64,000 nt of DNA from Lachnospiraceae bacterium (GCA_016283755.1 JAEENO010000020.1:1-64000); one strand, 5' to 3'. Numbered from the stretch's first letter, positions 53,008 to 62,660 are shown. Translations and numbers: made by a program. Notes: generated by a model from the letters alone, not told the origin.

Positions 53008-54303
53008 TTAATATGAAAGTGAAGTAATCGGAAGATATCCAATCTTGCCGTTAACGGATACCTTGGCAAAGCCGTTCCTATATACCATAATTACAGTAAC
53101 CTGAGTTCCCGTCATAAGCCGGGTAATAACCTTGCCGTAACTCTTCATTGAGTTCATAAGGTCTACATCTTCAGATACCGCAATCTTATCATCCTTATCA
53201 GGATATCCCTGAAGACCTGTTATGGATTCTTCATTATCCTGCGTAATAAGAAAATCGTTTCTGATAAAGCCCTTAAGGTCGTCATTAACCTGTACGTATG
53301 ACCACTCGCCCCAAGGATCGATAGCAAGCACCGTAACCTTAGCGCCTTCGGCAACCTTACCGATAGCACGTTTTTCTGTACTTGCGCCGTATCTGACATT
53401 AACTTCCGCTGTTGTTATTGCATATTCAACTATCTCAAGTTCAGGATCAATAACGATAGGATCTTCTTCCGGTTCATCAGGTTCGTCTTCTCCTTCGCCT
53501 TCACCGTTATCATCCGTTACTTCACCGATAACAAATGCAGGCGGCATCTCATTCTGAAGTAATACTACACTGTCCATCCATTCGTTAACGGCAGTATTGA
53601 TTGTCTCATTAATAAGGATATCAAGCTTCTCATCCTTAAGAATGGCTTCTTCGTACTTCTTCTGAATCTTTTCCTGAAGTTCTTTCATTTCGGGTCTGTT
53701 CTCAAACTTATTGATACATTTATCAATCTGAGATTCCGTCACATATTCACCGGTTCTTAAGTTAAACTGTGAATAGAGATTATTGATGTAAAGCGTACCT
53801 GTCTGTAAGCCGGTTATATAGAAGAAATCAAGTCCCGGCGCCTTTGTTGTAACGCCCTCAAATTCAATCTCTATCTCAACCGTTACGCAACAGGAGTTCC
53901 CGTCTATTCCCTGCTGTGAATATATCTTCTTAATGGTATAGTCCTTGATGTATCCGCCGAAAAGCTTAATATATTCGGCTTCGTTAGGAGATATCGGTAC
54001 CGCATAAGATGAAAGCTTCTTAACATCACCTTTTGCATATGCATCGTAGTAATTCCTGATAAGTTTCTCGACATCCTTATTCTTGTTCTCGGCAAATCTT
54101 GCAGCGTCTCCCGAAGAAGAGTTTCTACCAAATAAGCCACCCTTACCTACGGCAAAGAACAATATAAGCACGAAGCAGACTAAAGCACCCGCCGCTATAA
54201 CATATCTCTTATTCTTTCCTATAAATTCACATGCTTTCTTCATATATCCTTGTGAAGCGCTGTTATTCCACTGCTTCTTATTATCTTTACTCAAATCTAT
54301 CAC
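53008..54303 (-). CDS. Membrane-anchored bacterial SH3-domain protein
   Basis: A short cytoplasmic head and one membrane helix (about 34-52) lead to an extracellular region of unknown fold (about 75-265), an acidic Glu/Asp/Pro linker (DNGEGEGEDEPDEPEEDP, about 267-284) and two SH3b units (about 290-350, with TTAEVNVRYGASTEKRAIGKV, and 370-431). SH3b domains usually bind wall peptidoglycan. It probably works at the membrane-wall interface. GGGTGATAG lies before the start. The tRNA-Arg gene precedes it on the same strand with no terminator between, so it may be co-transcribed with the tRNA. Confidence 0.85.
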   Translation of the reverse strand: MIDLSKDNKKQWNNSASQGYMKKACEFIGKNKRYVIAAGALVCFVLILFFAVGKGGLFGRNSSSGDAARFAENKNKDVEKLIRNYYDAYAKGDVKKLSSYAVPISPNEAEYIKLFGGYIKDYTIKKIYSQQGIDGNSCCVTVEIEIEFEGVTTKAPGLDFFYITGLQTGTLYINNLYSQFNLRTGEYVTESQIDKCINKFENRPEMKELQEKIQKKYEEAILKDEKLDILINETINTAVNEWMDSVVLLQNEMPPAFVIGEVTDDNGEGEGEDEPDEPEEDPIVIDPELEIVEYAITTAEVNVRYGASTEKRAIGKVAEGAKVTVLAIDPWGEWSYVQVNDDLKGFIRNDFLITQDNEESITGLQGYPDKDDKIAVSEDVDLMNSMKSYGKVITRLMTGTQVTVIMVYRNGFAKVSVNGKIGYLPITSLSY

Positions 54304-54327
54304 CCTTTAATCAATCTTCTTTTCCAA

Positions 54328-54399
54328 CGCACCTGGAGGGAATCGAACCCCCGCTCATGGAACCGGAATCCATTGCTCTCTCCCCTGAGCTACAGGTGC
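54328..54399 (-). tRNA. tRNA-Arg (anticodon CCG)
   Basis: A complete 72-nt cloverleaf: acceptor GCACCTG/CAGGTGC with discriminator G, D arm GCTC/GAGC, anticodon stem ATGGA/TCCAT and loop TTCCGGT (anticodon CCG, decodes CGG; G37 as expected), and T arm GGGGG-TTCGATT-CCCTC. CCA is not encoded. Confidence 0.97.
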
Positions 54400-54409
54400 A
54401 ACATCTATT

Positions 54410-54438
54410 ATAATACACTAATTATGCGGATTATTCAA
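54410..54438 (-). promoter_or_regulatory. Promoter of tRNA-Arg
   Basis: Minus strand: -35 TTGAAT (54433-54438), 17-base spacer, -10 TATTAT (54410-54415), 10 bases before the tRNA 5' end. Confidence 0.65.
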
Positions 54439-54470
54439 CCTTATGGGGTAATTATGAATTTACTTATAAC

Positions 54471-54500
54471 AAAAAGAGCCTCGGTAATCCGAAGCTCTTT
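54471..54500 (-). terminator. Intrinsic terminator of the papain-like protease gene
   Basis: Minus strand: AAAGAGC-TCGG pairs with CCGA-GCTCTTT with one mismatch per arm, loop ATTA (54473-54500), followed by TTTTTG. It lies 28 bases past the stop. Confidence 0.85.
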
Positions 54501-54527
54501 CGCTAATTATACATAATAATTGTATTT

Positions 54528-57500
54528 TTATTTAACCTTTGCGGAAGCTACCTTGCTCCATGCACCGTAGATCTTCTTGCCTGTTGAATCAAGTCTGTAA
54601 CCACGGACACGAACATAGTAGGTCTTGCCGGATTTAAGCTTAGTAAAGGTCTTCTCTCTTAACATCGGTCCGAAATATGACTTCCAGCTCTTCTTATCTG
54701 TTGATACCGAAATCTCATATCCTGCAACCTTTGTCTTAATCTGTGACCACTTAAATACGAGGTTGCCCTTTGCTGTAGAGGTTAATGTTACATCCCAGCT
54801 CTTACCGGTAAATACTTTTAACCAGTGAGCATAGAGAGTGATATCGCCGTTACATGTTGTACCGGCCCATACTCTGTCGCCGCCTTCAGGCTTAGTAAAC
54901 CAGCCTGCGAAGATATAGTCTTCTTTTCTGTACTCGAAAGCATTGTACTTAAATCCGTAAGGAGCACCTACTCTTGCCTCTACAGTCTCCTGACCTAAGT
55001 ACTCACCGCCGTTACCGTTAAATGTAACTTTGCAAAGCTCTGCCTTCTTAACATTAATTGTTATCTTAATGTAATTCTTTTCTTTTCCGCCGTACTTGCT
55101 AAGGTCTACAAAGCCCTTGATTTCAAACTTCTGCGTATCGTAGTTATCAGGATCGTATCCGTTCTCGCCGTATACATCCTTAAACTGCTCGAAGAATGAA
55201 CTGTACTGAGCTTTTTCTCCCGGTATAAATCCCGGGAATACTTCAACTTCTTCGGTTGAATTGTCCTTATAGGTAATGGTTACCATCTGAGGCTTATTTA
55301 AAAGCGCCTCAAACTGCTGTAATGTAACACCGTTAGCTATATCGATTGAAATCTCACCTACTGTTTTAACAAGCTTACCTTCTTCAACAATAAGTGTTAC
55401 GGATACACTATACTTATTACTGCATCCATAGCTTGAAAGGTCAATATAACCTGTCAAAGTGAACTTCTGCTCATGTCTTTCGTATCTGTCATAAGCTTCC
55501 GAGCCGTACTTATCAATAAACTGGGCATAGAATGACTCATATGCCTTACCGCTCTTATCATAACCCGGGATTACATTAACTGTAGCCTTAACACCATCAT
55601 TAAACTTAACACCTACAGAATAAGACTTAATTAATGCATTTCTAATAACTTCAAGCGGTACACCGTTTTCAAATGAAAGCTTAATAGGCTCAACGGATGA
55701 AACGGAACGTCCTCCGCCGCCACCGCCACCACCGCCGGACTTAACGGAGATGGTAATCGGTACTCTTGTCTCTTCCGTAATACCGTAATCAGAAAGATCT
55801 ACCGTACCGTAAATCGTATAAGTTACTTCAGAATCAGAGTTAAATCCACCCGGATAAGCAGCAAGGAATAAATCATAAAATGATGCATATCCTTCATGCA
55901 AAACAGTCTTATTTACTCTATGGTTATTACTTAATTTAACCATGGTGGTTTTGGATTCATTAATCTTAGTTATAAAATCATCAAGAGTAGTTCCAACAGG
56001 AAGGCTGATTCCTATACCGTTAACAGTTTTGACCGTTAAACCTTCAGCAATATTAACGGTAACATTAATCGGATACTCCGAAGAGCAGTTATAATCCGAA
56101 AGATCAGCAAGACCTGTAATCGTATAAGTCTGTGCACTCTTATTGGAAGGATCATAACTTGGATACTTATCTATAAACTGTGCGTAAAGTGAACTACATA
56201 ATGTTGAGTTAGAACCGTATCCCGGCAAAACTGTGTAGTTACGCTCTGCATTATCACTGAACTTAACCTTAACAGTATGTGAAGCATTTAATGCAGACTC
56301 TATCTGCGCTAACGTTGCTCCGTTGGCAAGATTGATTGTAACATCATCCGCGGATGTAACTGTTGGTGGAGCTGCCGGCGGAGTATAATCTACCGCCATG
56401 ACCTTGATACATGCAGTTGCATTAGAAAGACTTGTATCGAATGTACTTCCGTTAACAGTTAAATATGTCTCATTTGCCTGAGGATTCTCTATTATAGAGC
56501 TTCCGTCACCCCAATCCAATGCTTTTGCTACGGCATATTTTACAGGGGTATCAAATGTAACTTTTACGAAAATCGTTTCGCCTTCACTTATAACAGTGTC
56601 TTCGCCATCTCCAAACCATTGGTTTTGATACCCCGCAAATTGCTGAGCGCACCCTGCACCCTGTTCATAAAAAATCTTTTCATCAGTAAGTTCATTAACA
56701 GACGTCGCACCTCTATATAGTTTTATCGAAACAAAACCGAACTGATTTGCAAGTGGACAGTATTTCACACCTATAATTTTCTGATTTTTTACAACTGTGA
56801 ATTTAATTATTACACTCTGTACATCCGAATATGAATAATATTGCAAACCGCCATCGTACTGATATTGAAAGTCATAATTATAATAAGAATCCCCAGTTGT
56901 ATCCAAACCGTTTCCAGCATTTAATGTATAAGCAAACCAGTCCTGACCGGATCCTTGTACAGCCTGATCATAATATGACAGATAAAAATAACCATTCTCA
57001 CCGAAATCAGTTCCCCAGCTATTCTTAACTATCCACGCGCCGTCGCCTTCAGGTTCCGTTGAGAAATTGGACTTTGAGTAATTATCGTCCCATCCTACAA
57101 CAGTAACCGCATGGTTAGATCTTCCTCCGGTAGTAAATCCGGCAGTACTAAGCGGAATATAAGCCGCATGAGTTATATGATTGTAATAATCATTACTACT
57201 ATAATACTCAAGATAAGAAGCCCACATGCCAATAGATAATGCACCGTAATTCTGAATAAGATACTTAACCGAATCAACATCGGTACAGTTAACGGAAAAA
57301 ATCTTACCCGCTCTTAACTTACATCCATTATACTCTGCAAGATCGCCATATGCCGAATTATCAAGGTCCTGATCTTCATTATCGTATGGATAATCCACCT
57401 CCGATGCCGGTGCAAATCCTTTAATAAGAGAGGCTATTGCCATCTCATCATTTCCACCCGCATTATACCAGCGTTCATATACGCCAGGATCTGTCTCAAC

Positions 57501-57980
57501 AGTATCTCCCGAATAACCTTCACCAACAATATGCTGGTCAAAGTCAGAAGAAAGACTTGTCGGAACATGAGTTGCAGTCCAGCCAAGCTGATACTCTGAT
57601 AAATCAAGATTCCTTATTCCTATAAGTCCCGCATTACTTTCAAGTGATGCACATGCTGCAAATGTCCAGCATGAACCGTAAGGATTCTGATCCTTAACAG
57701 GTGTAACACCTACACCACCGTTAATAGTTCTAAGATCGAATGAAGAAGGGAAATTAGCCGCTTTATCATAAGTAAAGGGAACAGCCCCCATTCTTGCTGC
57801 TCTTTCTTCAAACGATAAGCCCTGATATTTTTCCGAAGGGCTTATATAACCGAAATAATGCTCCGGTTCTTCAGGTGTCTTTGCATTAGCCCCGGAAGGC
57901 ATAGCAAACCACGTCAATACAAGTGTCAAAGCAAGTACTAAAGCTTCAACTCTTTTCATCTTCTGTACGAAGTTTTCCAT
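54528..57980 (-). CDS. Secreted papain-like (C1) cysteine protease with surface repeats
   Basis: A signal peptide (about 10-33) is followed by a C1-type peptidase. The active residues are Q98 and C104 (VKDQNPYGSCWTFA), H290 (SNHAVTVVGWDDN) and N320 (VKNSWGTDFG). A lectin-like beta domain of about 180 residues follows (to about 535), then four repeats of about 100 residues (each begins VxxADDVTINLANG-like, with YAQFIDKYxxY and a sheet pair), a nine-Gly run between repeats 2 and 3, an InlB-type repeat (FNGNGGEYLGQETVEA...FAGWFTKPEGGD) and a fibronectin type III-like end. No LPXTG or dockerin was seen, so how it stays on the surface is unknown. Start has a AAGGTGAT site; it directly follows the rny terminator. 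Confidence 0.9.
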   Translation of the reverse strand: MENFVQKMKRVEALVLALTLVLTWFAMPSGANAKTPEEPEHYFGYISPSEKYQGLSFEERAARMGAVPFTYDKAANFPSSFDLRTINGGVGVTPVKDQNPYGSCWTFAACASLESNAGLIGIRNLDLSEYQLGWTATHVPTSLSSDFDQHIVGEGYSGDTVETDPGVYERWYNAGGNDEMAIASLIKGFAPASEVDYPYDNEDQDLDNSAYGDLAEYNGCKLRAGKIFSVNCTDVDSVKYLIQNYGALSIGMWASYLEYYSSNDYYNHITHAAYIPLSTAGFTTGGRSNHAVTVVGWDDNYSKSNFSTEPEGDGAWIVKNSWGTDFGENGYFYLSYYDQAVQGSGQDWFAYTLNAGNGLDTTGDSYYNYDFQYQYDGGLQYYSYSDVQSVIIKFTVVKNQKIIGVKYCPLANQFGFVSIKLYRGATSVNELTDEKIFYEQGAGCAQQFAGYQNQWFGDGEDTVISEGETIFVKVTFDTPVKYAVAKALDWGDGSSIIENPQANETYLTVNGSTFDTSLSNATACIKVMAVDYTPPAAPPTVTSADDVTINLANGATLAQIESALNASHTVKVKFSDNAERNYTVLPGYGSNSTLCSSLYAQFIDKYPSYDPSNKSAQTYTITGLADLSDYNCSSEYPINVTVNIAEGLTVKTVNGIGISLPVGTTLDDFITKINESKTTMVKLSNNHRVNKTVLHEGYASFYDLFLAAYPGGFNSDSEVTYTIYGTVDLSDYGITEETRVPITISVKSGGGGGGGGGRSVSSVEPIKLSFENGVPLEVIRNALIKSYSVGVKFNDGVKATVNVIPGYDKSGKAYESFYAQFIDKYGSEAYDRYERHEQKFTLTGYIDLSSYGCSNKYSVSVTLIVEEGKLVKTVGEISIDIANGVTLQQFEALLNKPQMVTITYKDNSTEEVEVFPGFIPGEKAQYSSFFEQFKDVYGENGYDPDNYDTQKFEIKGFVDLSKYGGKEKNYIKITINVKKAELCKVTFNGNGGEYLGQETVEARVGAPYGFKYNAFEYRKEDYIFAGWFTKPEGGDRVWAGTTCNGDITLYAHWLKVFTGKSWDVTLTSTAKGNLVFKWSQIKTKVAGYEISVSTDKKSWKSYFGPMLREKTFTKLKSGKTYYVRVRGYRLDSTGKKIYGAWSKVASAKVK

Positions 57981-58013
57981 TTTATCACCTTACTCCTTTT
58001 TTTACAAAAAATA

Positions 58014-58041
58014 AAACCCTTGCGATAGCTCGCAAGGGTTT
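58014..58041 (-). terminator. Intrinsic terminator of rny
   Basis: Minus strand: AAACCCTTGCGA pairs with TCGCAAGGGTTT (58014-58041), followed by TATTTTTTG. The papain-like gene starts only 34 bases later. Confidence 0.9.
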
Positions 58042-58051
58042 GTATTTAAGA

Positions 58052-59611
58052 TTATTTCGCGTAATCCGTTACTCTGGATTCACGTATCACACTGATCTTA
58101 ATCTGTCCCGGATATGCAAGCTCACTTTCGATACGCTTTGCAATATCTCTTCCGAGGAGAACCATATCAGCATCTGATACCTGCTCAGGAACAACCATAA
58201 TACGAACTTCTCTACCTGCCTGAATAGCAAAAGATTTGTCAACACCTTTGAAACTATCGGCTATCTCTTCCAACTGTTTTAATCTGTTAGCATATGTCTC
58301 TAATGTCTCACGTCTTGCGCCCGGACGTGCGGCCGAAATTGCATCGGCAGCCTGTACGATACATGCTATAAGCGACTGCGGTTCAACATCACCATGATGT
58401 GATTCAACCGAATTAATAACGATAGGACCTTCTTTATACTTACGGCAAAGATCAACACCGAGCTGGATATGTGAACCTTCCATCTCGTGATCTACTGCCT
58501 TACCAATATCGTGAAGTAATCCTGCACGCTTAGCGGTCTTAATATCAACTCCAATCTCAGCAGCAAGTAAACCTGACAACTGAGCAACTTCAACTGAATG
58601 CTTAAGAGCATTCTGTCCGTAACTTGTACGGAACTTCATACGTCCCAAAAGCTTAATAAGCTCCGGATGGATACCATGAACACCTACTTCGAAAGCAGCA
58701 TTCTCGCCTTCTTCACGCATCATGGTCTCAACTTCCTTGGTCGCCTTCTCGACGCATTCTTCAATCTTAGCCGGATGAATACGTCCGTCAACGATCAATT
58801 TTTCAAGCGCAATTCTTGCAATCTCACGTCTTACCGGGTCGAAGCTTGATAATACTACTGCATCCGGTGTATCATCTACGATTAAATCAACGCCTGTCAT
58901 AGTCTCTAAAGTACGAATATTACGTCCTTCACGACCAATGATACGGCCCTTCATCTCATCTGTAGGTAACTGAACAACGGAAATTGTAGCTTCGGAAACA
59001 TGGTCTGCAGCACACTTCTGAATAGCCTGTACTACATATTCCTTAGCCTTCTTCGCCGCTTCTTCCTTAGCCTGATTGGTAAGATCCTTTACAAGTTTTG
59101 CTGTGTCAATTCTAACATCTTCTTCAACAGTTTTTAAAAGATAATCCTTTGCCTGTTCAGAGGTTAAACCTGAAATTCGTTCAAGTTCCTGTACGCGTTC
59201 CTCGTTTAACTTAGCTATCTTCTCACGCTGAACTTCTAATTCCTGCTCTTTGGCAACATATTCGGCCTCACGCTTCTCAACGGAAGAAATCTTCTTATCA
59301 AGAGTCTCTTCTCTCTGAGTAATCCTGCGTTCACGATTCTGAATCTCGTTTCTTCTTTCCTTGATCTCCTTGTCGAGTTCATTCTTACTTCTTATGGACT
59401 CTTCCTTGATCTCAAGAAGGGATTCTCTCTTCTTGGCCTCAGCGCTCTTGACAGCCTCATCGATAATCTGTCTTGCCTTATCTTCCGCAGAACCGATCTT
59501 CTCGTCGTATTTCTTCTTTCTAATCGAACCGGAAATAGCGACTGTAAGAGGAATTGCGGTAACAAGTGCAATTGCAAGACCGATCAATAACGATACAACG
59601 TCAAAATGCAC
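58052..59611 (-). CDS. rny: Ribonuclease Y
   Basis: A membrane-anchored endoribonuclease that starts mRNA decay. The N-terminal helix (about 6-28) is followed by a coiled coil (30-200), a KH domain with [15 protein letters not shown] (about 217-231) and an HD phosphohydrolase domain with [12 protein letters not shown] (about 364-375). Length 519 is standard. The start has GGAGGTGCTCC-like complementarity (AGGAGG) just ahead. It has a promoter at 59734-59762 and its own terminator, so it is separate from recX although directly downstream. Confidence 0.98.
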   Translation of the reverse strand: MHFDVVSLLIGLAIALVTAIPLTVAISGSIRKKKYDEKIGSAEDKARQIIDEAVKSAEAKKRESLLEIKEESIRSKNELDKEIKERRNEIQNRERRITQREETLDKKISSVEKREAEYVAKEQELEVQREKIAKLNEERVQELERISGLTSEQAKDYLLKTVEEDVRIDTAKLVKDLTNQAKEEAAKKAKEYVVQAIQKCAADHVSEATISVVQLPTDEMKGRIIGREGRNIRTLETMTGVDLIVDDTPDAVVLSSFDPVRREIARIALEKLIVDGRIHPAKIEECVEKATKEVETMMREEGENAAFEVGVHGIHPELIKLLGRMKFRTSYGQNALKHSVEVAQLSGLLAAEIGVDIKTAKRAGLLHDIGKAVDHEMEGSHIQLGVDLCRKYKEGPIVINSVESHHGDVEPQSLIACIVQAADAISAARPGARRETLETYANRLKQLEEIADSFKGVDKSFAIQAGREVRIMVVPEQVSDADMVLLGRDIAKRIESELAYPGQIKISVIRESRVTDYAK

Positions 59612-59694
59612 AGGAGCACCTCCTTTATTTAATTTTCAATAAGCAAATGTTGTTATATATTTTATCTTGTAAGACAAAGTACCCTAATAAATGG

Positions 59695-59720
59695 ATTTGA
59701 GTTTATAAAAAATCTCAAAT
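59695..59720 (-). other. Leader hairpin upstream of rny
   Basis: ATTTGAG / CTCAAAT arms (59695-59701 and 59714-59720) in the 5' untranslated region of rny. RNase Y may control its own mRNA in some species; that link is speculation here. Confidence 0.4.
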
Positions 59721-59733
59721 ATACAACATATAA

Positions 59734-59762
59734 ATTTTATACTTTTTGATAAAATGTGTCAA
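59734..59762 (-). promoter_or_regulatory. Promoter of rny
   Basis: Minus strand: consensus -35 TTGACA (59757-59762), 17-base spacer, -10 TAAAAT (59734-59739), located just after the recX stop. Confidence 0.7.
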
Positions 59763-59782
59763 TGATTTTCTTAAGTATCTGT

Positions 59783-60241
59783 TTAGAGCAGACTCTTAAT
59801 ATCTTCCAAGGAAAAACCGCGTCTCATACAGTAAGCAATCATCTTGTTCTTCTCCTTATAATCAGCTTCCTCCGGGTTATAATGCCGCTTTTTTAAAAGC
59901 TCTCGAATCATCTCTTTCTCGTCATTATCGTATTCATTGGCTATGGCAGTGTCGATTGTCTCCGCATCCACGCCCTTCTCACGAAGATATAGCTTCACAG
60001 CTGTCTTACTCTTCTGATTCTTGTGATATCTTACATAATTCTCCGCATAACGTAAATCGTCAAGATAATGATAAGACATGACATATTCTATTGCTGCATT
60101 AACAACAGAGGACGGAAATCCGTCCTCTGTAAGCTTATCCGTAAGTTCTTTTGTAGTCTTGTCCCGACGCTGTAAGATTGAAAGGGCACGCTTCTTCGCA
60201 TCCTTAATCATCTCGTCGAGGGATTCATATTCCTTCTTCAT
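59783..60241 (-). CDS. recX: Regulatory protein RecX
   Basis: A 152-residue helical protein that binds and limits RecA filaments. The repeated three-helix pattern is recognisable (RALSILQRRDKTTKELTDKLTEDGF, LDDLRYAENYVRYHKNQKSKTAVKLYLREKGV, RELLKKRHYNPEEADYKEKNKMIAYCMRRGF). It follows recA by 9 bases, giving the usual recA-recX operon under the same LexA-controlled promoter. Confidence 0.94.
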   Translation of the reverse strand: MKKEYESLDEMIKDAKKRALSILQRRDKTTKELTDKLTEDGFPSSVVNAAIEYVMSYHYLDDLRYAENYVRYHKNQKSKTAVKLYLREKGVDAETIDTAIANEYDNDEKEMIRELLKKRHYNPEEADYKEKNKMIAYCMRRGFSLEDIKSLL

Positions 60242-60250
60242 AGGTTATCC

Positions 60251-61312
60251 TTATTCTGTCGCCTTAGACTTTTTCGCAGCCTTCTCTTCCTTAGTATCTG
60301 CACTCATAAGAAGATCGTCGGCAAGATTATAATGCTCTCTAACCTTCTTCTCTACTTCAGCGCACATAGCCTTGTTATCGATCAAATACTGCTTGGCATT
60401 CTCTCTACCCTGTCCGATCTTCTCTCCGTTATATGCATACCATGCACCGGACTTATTAATGATATCAATCTCGGATGCAAGATCAAGTAAATCGCCCTCC
60501 TTGGAAATACCCTTACCGAACATAATATCAAACTCCGCTTCCTTAAAAGGAGGAGCAATCTTATTCTTAACGATCTTGATTCTGGTTCTGTTACCGATAA
60601 CTTCTCCGCCCTGCTTTAAGGATTCTACACGTCTTACATCCATACGAACTGATGAGTAGAATTTAAGAGCACGACCACCTGTTGTAGTCTCCGGGTTACC
60701 GAACATAATACCAACCTTCTCACGAAGCTGGTTGATAAAGATTACAACGCAGTTAGACTTACTTATAACACCTGTAAGCTTACGAAGTGCCTGTGACATA
60801 AGTCTTGCCTGAAGACCTACATGAGAATCACCCATATCGCCCTCTAACTCAGCCTTAGGAACAAGTGCTGCAACAGAGTCAACGATTACGATATCTACCG
60901 CACCGGATCTTACCATAGTCTCCGTAATCTCCAATGCCTGCTCACCGTTATCCGGCTGAGAAATATATAAGTTATCGATATCAACGCCGATATTCTTAGC
61001 ATATACAGGATCAAGCGCATGTTCTGCATCGATAAATCCTGCGATGCCACCACGCTTCTGTACTTCAGCAACCATATGAAGCGCAACTGTAGTCTTACCA
61101 CTGGACTCAGGTCCGTAAATCTCAACGATTCTTCCCTTAGGAATACCGCCAAGACCAAGTGCTATATCAAGGCTTATAGAGCCTGTAGGAATAGTCTCAA
61201 CATTCATATTAACGGCAGGATCGCCAAGCTTCATAACCGAGCCTGCGCCGTATGCCTTCTCTATCTGTGCAATCGCAACGTTAAGTGCCTTCAACTTCTC
61301 TTCATTAACCAT
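60251..61312 (-). CDS. recA: Recombinase RecA
   Basis: Promotes strand exchange and activates LexA self-cleavage. Walker [10 protein letters not shown] (about 66-74), Walker [10 protein letters not shown] and the DNA loops ([29 protein letters not shown]) are all intact in 353 residues. A Lys/Glu-rich acidic tail closes the protein. AAGGAG lies 8 bases before the start. Expression is under a sigma-A promoter overlapping a LexA box at 61330-61343. Confidence 0.99.
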   Translation of the reverse strand: MVNEEKLKALNVAIAQIEKAYGAGSVMKLGDPAVNMNVETIPTGSISLDIALGLGGIPKGRIVEIYGPESSGKTTVALHMVAEVQKRGGIAGFIDAEHALDPVYAKNIGVDIDNLYISQPDNGEQALEITETMVRSGAVDIVIVDSVAALVPKAELEGDMGDSHVGLQARLMSQALRKLTGVISKSNCVVIFINQLREKVGIMFGNPETTTGGRALKFYSSVRMDVRRVESLKQGGEVIGNRTRIKIVKNKIAPPFKEAEFDIMFGKGISKEGDLLDLASEIDIINKSGAWYAYNGEKIGQGRENAKQYLIDNKAMCAEVEKKVREHYNLADDLLMSADTKEEKAAKKSKATE

Positions 61313-61329
61313 AATTAATTCTCCTTATC

Positions 61330-61343
61330 CGAACTAGTGTTCG
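61330..61343 (-). promoter_or_regulatory. LexA (DinR) operator of recA
   Basis: CGAAC-TAGT-GTTCG is an exact match to the Firmicute SOS box CGAACN4GTTCG. It sits immediately downstream of the predicted -10 and overlaps the transcription start region, so a bound LexA would block recA-recX. Confidence 0.93.
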
Positions 61344-61355
61344 TTGCATAATTTA

Positions 61356-61384
61356 ATATTAAATAACTTGACCTTAAAAGTCAA
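61356..61384 (-). promoter_or_regulatory. Promoter of recA-recX
   Basis: Minus strand: -35 TTGACT (61379-61384), 17-base spacer, -10 TAATAT (61356-61361), just upstream of the LexA box. Confidence 0.8.
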
Positions 61385-61451
61385 CAGTATTTTGTAAAAA
61401 AGATTCATTCTTTTTACAATACCATTCTAACAAAGTGATTGGGATATAAAC

Positions 61452-61491
61452 GGGACTATCCGTTAGATTAAAAGCTAAAAAGGATAATCCC
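61452..61491. repeat. 10-bp inverted repeat upstream of recA
   Basis: GGGACTATCC (61452-61461) and GGATAATCCC (61482-61491) pair with one mismatch around a 20-base AT-rich loop. A shorter overlapping AACGG/CCGTT repeat lies at 61450-61464, so alternative foldings are possible. No gene covers it. Confidence 0.5.
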
Positions 61492-61554
61492 ATTATGGAT
61501 GATAATCAAAAACTCGTCAAATTAAATTTTTATAAACTCGCAAGAGTTCATCAA

Positions 61555-61582
61555 AAAAGGCCGTGTTACCACGACCTTTTTT
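61555..61582 (-). terminator. Intrinsic terminator of the 61605 gene
   Basis: Minus strand: AAAAGG-CGTG / CACG-CCTTTT hairpin with one mismatch (61555-61582) followed by T-rich DNA; A/T runs on both sides make it possibly bidirectional. The rest of the 292-base gap to recA holds the inverted repeat at 61452-61491 and the recA promoter. Confidence 0.8.
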
Positions 61583-61604
61583 ATGAACTTTATCATTGAC
61601 GATA

Positions 61605-62408
61605 TTAATGGGATTTCATTATATAATCCTCGGATACATCGATTGTTGTAATCTTTGCTCCATATTTTTTATATAATTGCTTAGCCATACAGTCAACGGT
61701 TCCTCCCCATGCAATTGCTCCGGGATCTGTATGTGCAGCTCCGTAGATTCCCATTATCTTTTCATTCCTAAGCCTTTCATATTCTCTTATGAAATTCTGT
61801 GCCATACATAATTCTCTGTAATTATCCGCAGCATCGGCATTCAATGCACTTATCATCATTTGATAATACTTTTCACCCTGCTGATAATTGCGCACCGCAT
61901 CATTGTATTCCCTAGAACCTTTTTTCCCCTCACTTATTATCTTTTCCAGATATCTTTGCCCTGTTCTGTAATAAAGATGGTCAATATCCGTACCATGAAA
62001 TACCGTTTCAGGGAACTCTTCCTTGATTCTATGGTAGAAATTCAAATAGTTTATTGAATGCATCTGCGTTCCTATCCAATCATCATATAGATCATCTAAT
62101 ATCTCATCATTGTCTGCTTTCATCCATTCATTAAGAAAAGCTGTTGCCGAGTATCCGTCCTCCATAAAGAGATGCCTTGCACCTTGTGCATATAATTCAC
62201 CCCATAATTCGAGTTCCGCTTCCAAACATTTTTCACTATTATGTGCTTCACCGCAAAGCAATACTTCGCTCCAGTCGGCTTCTGTAAACTCATGCTCCTC
62301 ATTATTATCTGTTACTGTTTTAGCGTTTTTATTTGTAATTATACCGATACATATAGTCGCAATCAATACCACGCTTAGAGCCACCGAACTTATTATCCTT
62401 TTCTTCAT
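61605..62408 (-). CDS. Exported protein with GEAH motif (Tiki/ChaN/Ere-like family), short copy
   Basis: A signal-anchor at about 3-25 leads to an extracellular domain. The conserved elements are LLCGEAHNSEKCLEAELELWGELYAQGARHLFMEDGYSATAFLNEWM (residues about 50-97), FHGTDI (about 140) and GIYGAAH near the end. GE/AxH plus GIYGxxH resembles the Tiki/TraB/ChaN/erythromycin-esterase fold; the match is by motif only. The start at 62408 has AAAGGC upstream; the long frame adds 28 residues without signal features. It is a paralog of the gene at 62661-63752 but lacks that gene's C-terminal extension. Confidence 0.7.
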   Translation of the reverse strand: MKKRIISSVALSVVLIATICIGIITNKNAKTVTDNNEEHEFTEADWSEVLLCGEAHNSEKCLEAELELWGELYAQGARHLFMEDGYSATAFLNEWMKADNDEILDDLYDDWIGTQMHSINYLNFYHRIKEEFPETVFHGTDIDHLYYRTGQRYLEKIISEGKKGSREYNDAVRNYQQGEKYYQMMISALNADAADNYRELCMAQNFIREYERLRNEKIMGIYGAAHTDPGAIAWGGTVDCMAKQLYKKYGAKITTIDVSEDYIMKSH

Positions 62409-62475
62409 ATTTTGCCTTTCCTTATTAAGTATTGTCAAATAATGGATTATTAATACATCTTGCTTTTTCCACTCA

Positions 62476-62513
62476 AGGCATCGGATTACCATTTTTTCTC
62501 AATCCCGATGCCT
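62476..62513. repeat. Hairpin with GCATCG stem (first of two)
   Basis: AGGCATCGG (62476-62484) pairs perfectly with CCGATGCCT (62505-62513), and three more pairs form inside across a one-base bulge. It lies in the 252-base gap between the two GEAH/AELH paralogs. No U run follows, so it is not a normal terminator. Confidence 0.7.
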
Positions 62514-62539
62514 ATTAACATCTCCTCGCTCACCATAGA

Positions 62540-62573
62540 GCATCGAAAACTGCATTTTTATATATTTCGATGC
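62540..62573. repeat. Hairpin with GCATCG stem (second of two)
   Basis: GCATCGAAA (62540-62548) and TTTCGATGC (62565-62573), a perfect 9-bp inverted repeat 26 bases after the first hairpin and carrying the same GCATCG hexamer. Together the two stems hold four copies of GCATCG or its complement. Confidence 0.7.
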
Positions 62574-62660
62574 AATATATCCACTGTTTACATAAAATAC
62601 TTCTTAATAACCATTTCTATTTCATTTGTTCCAATCGGATTAACCGAGCTCAAACAATTA

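Noticed and set aside
61495..61599. A 34-codon plus-strand frame starting at 61495.
   Set aside because: It has a poor ribosome site and reads through a terminator hairpin, which is not how a real gene behaves.
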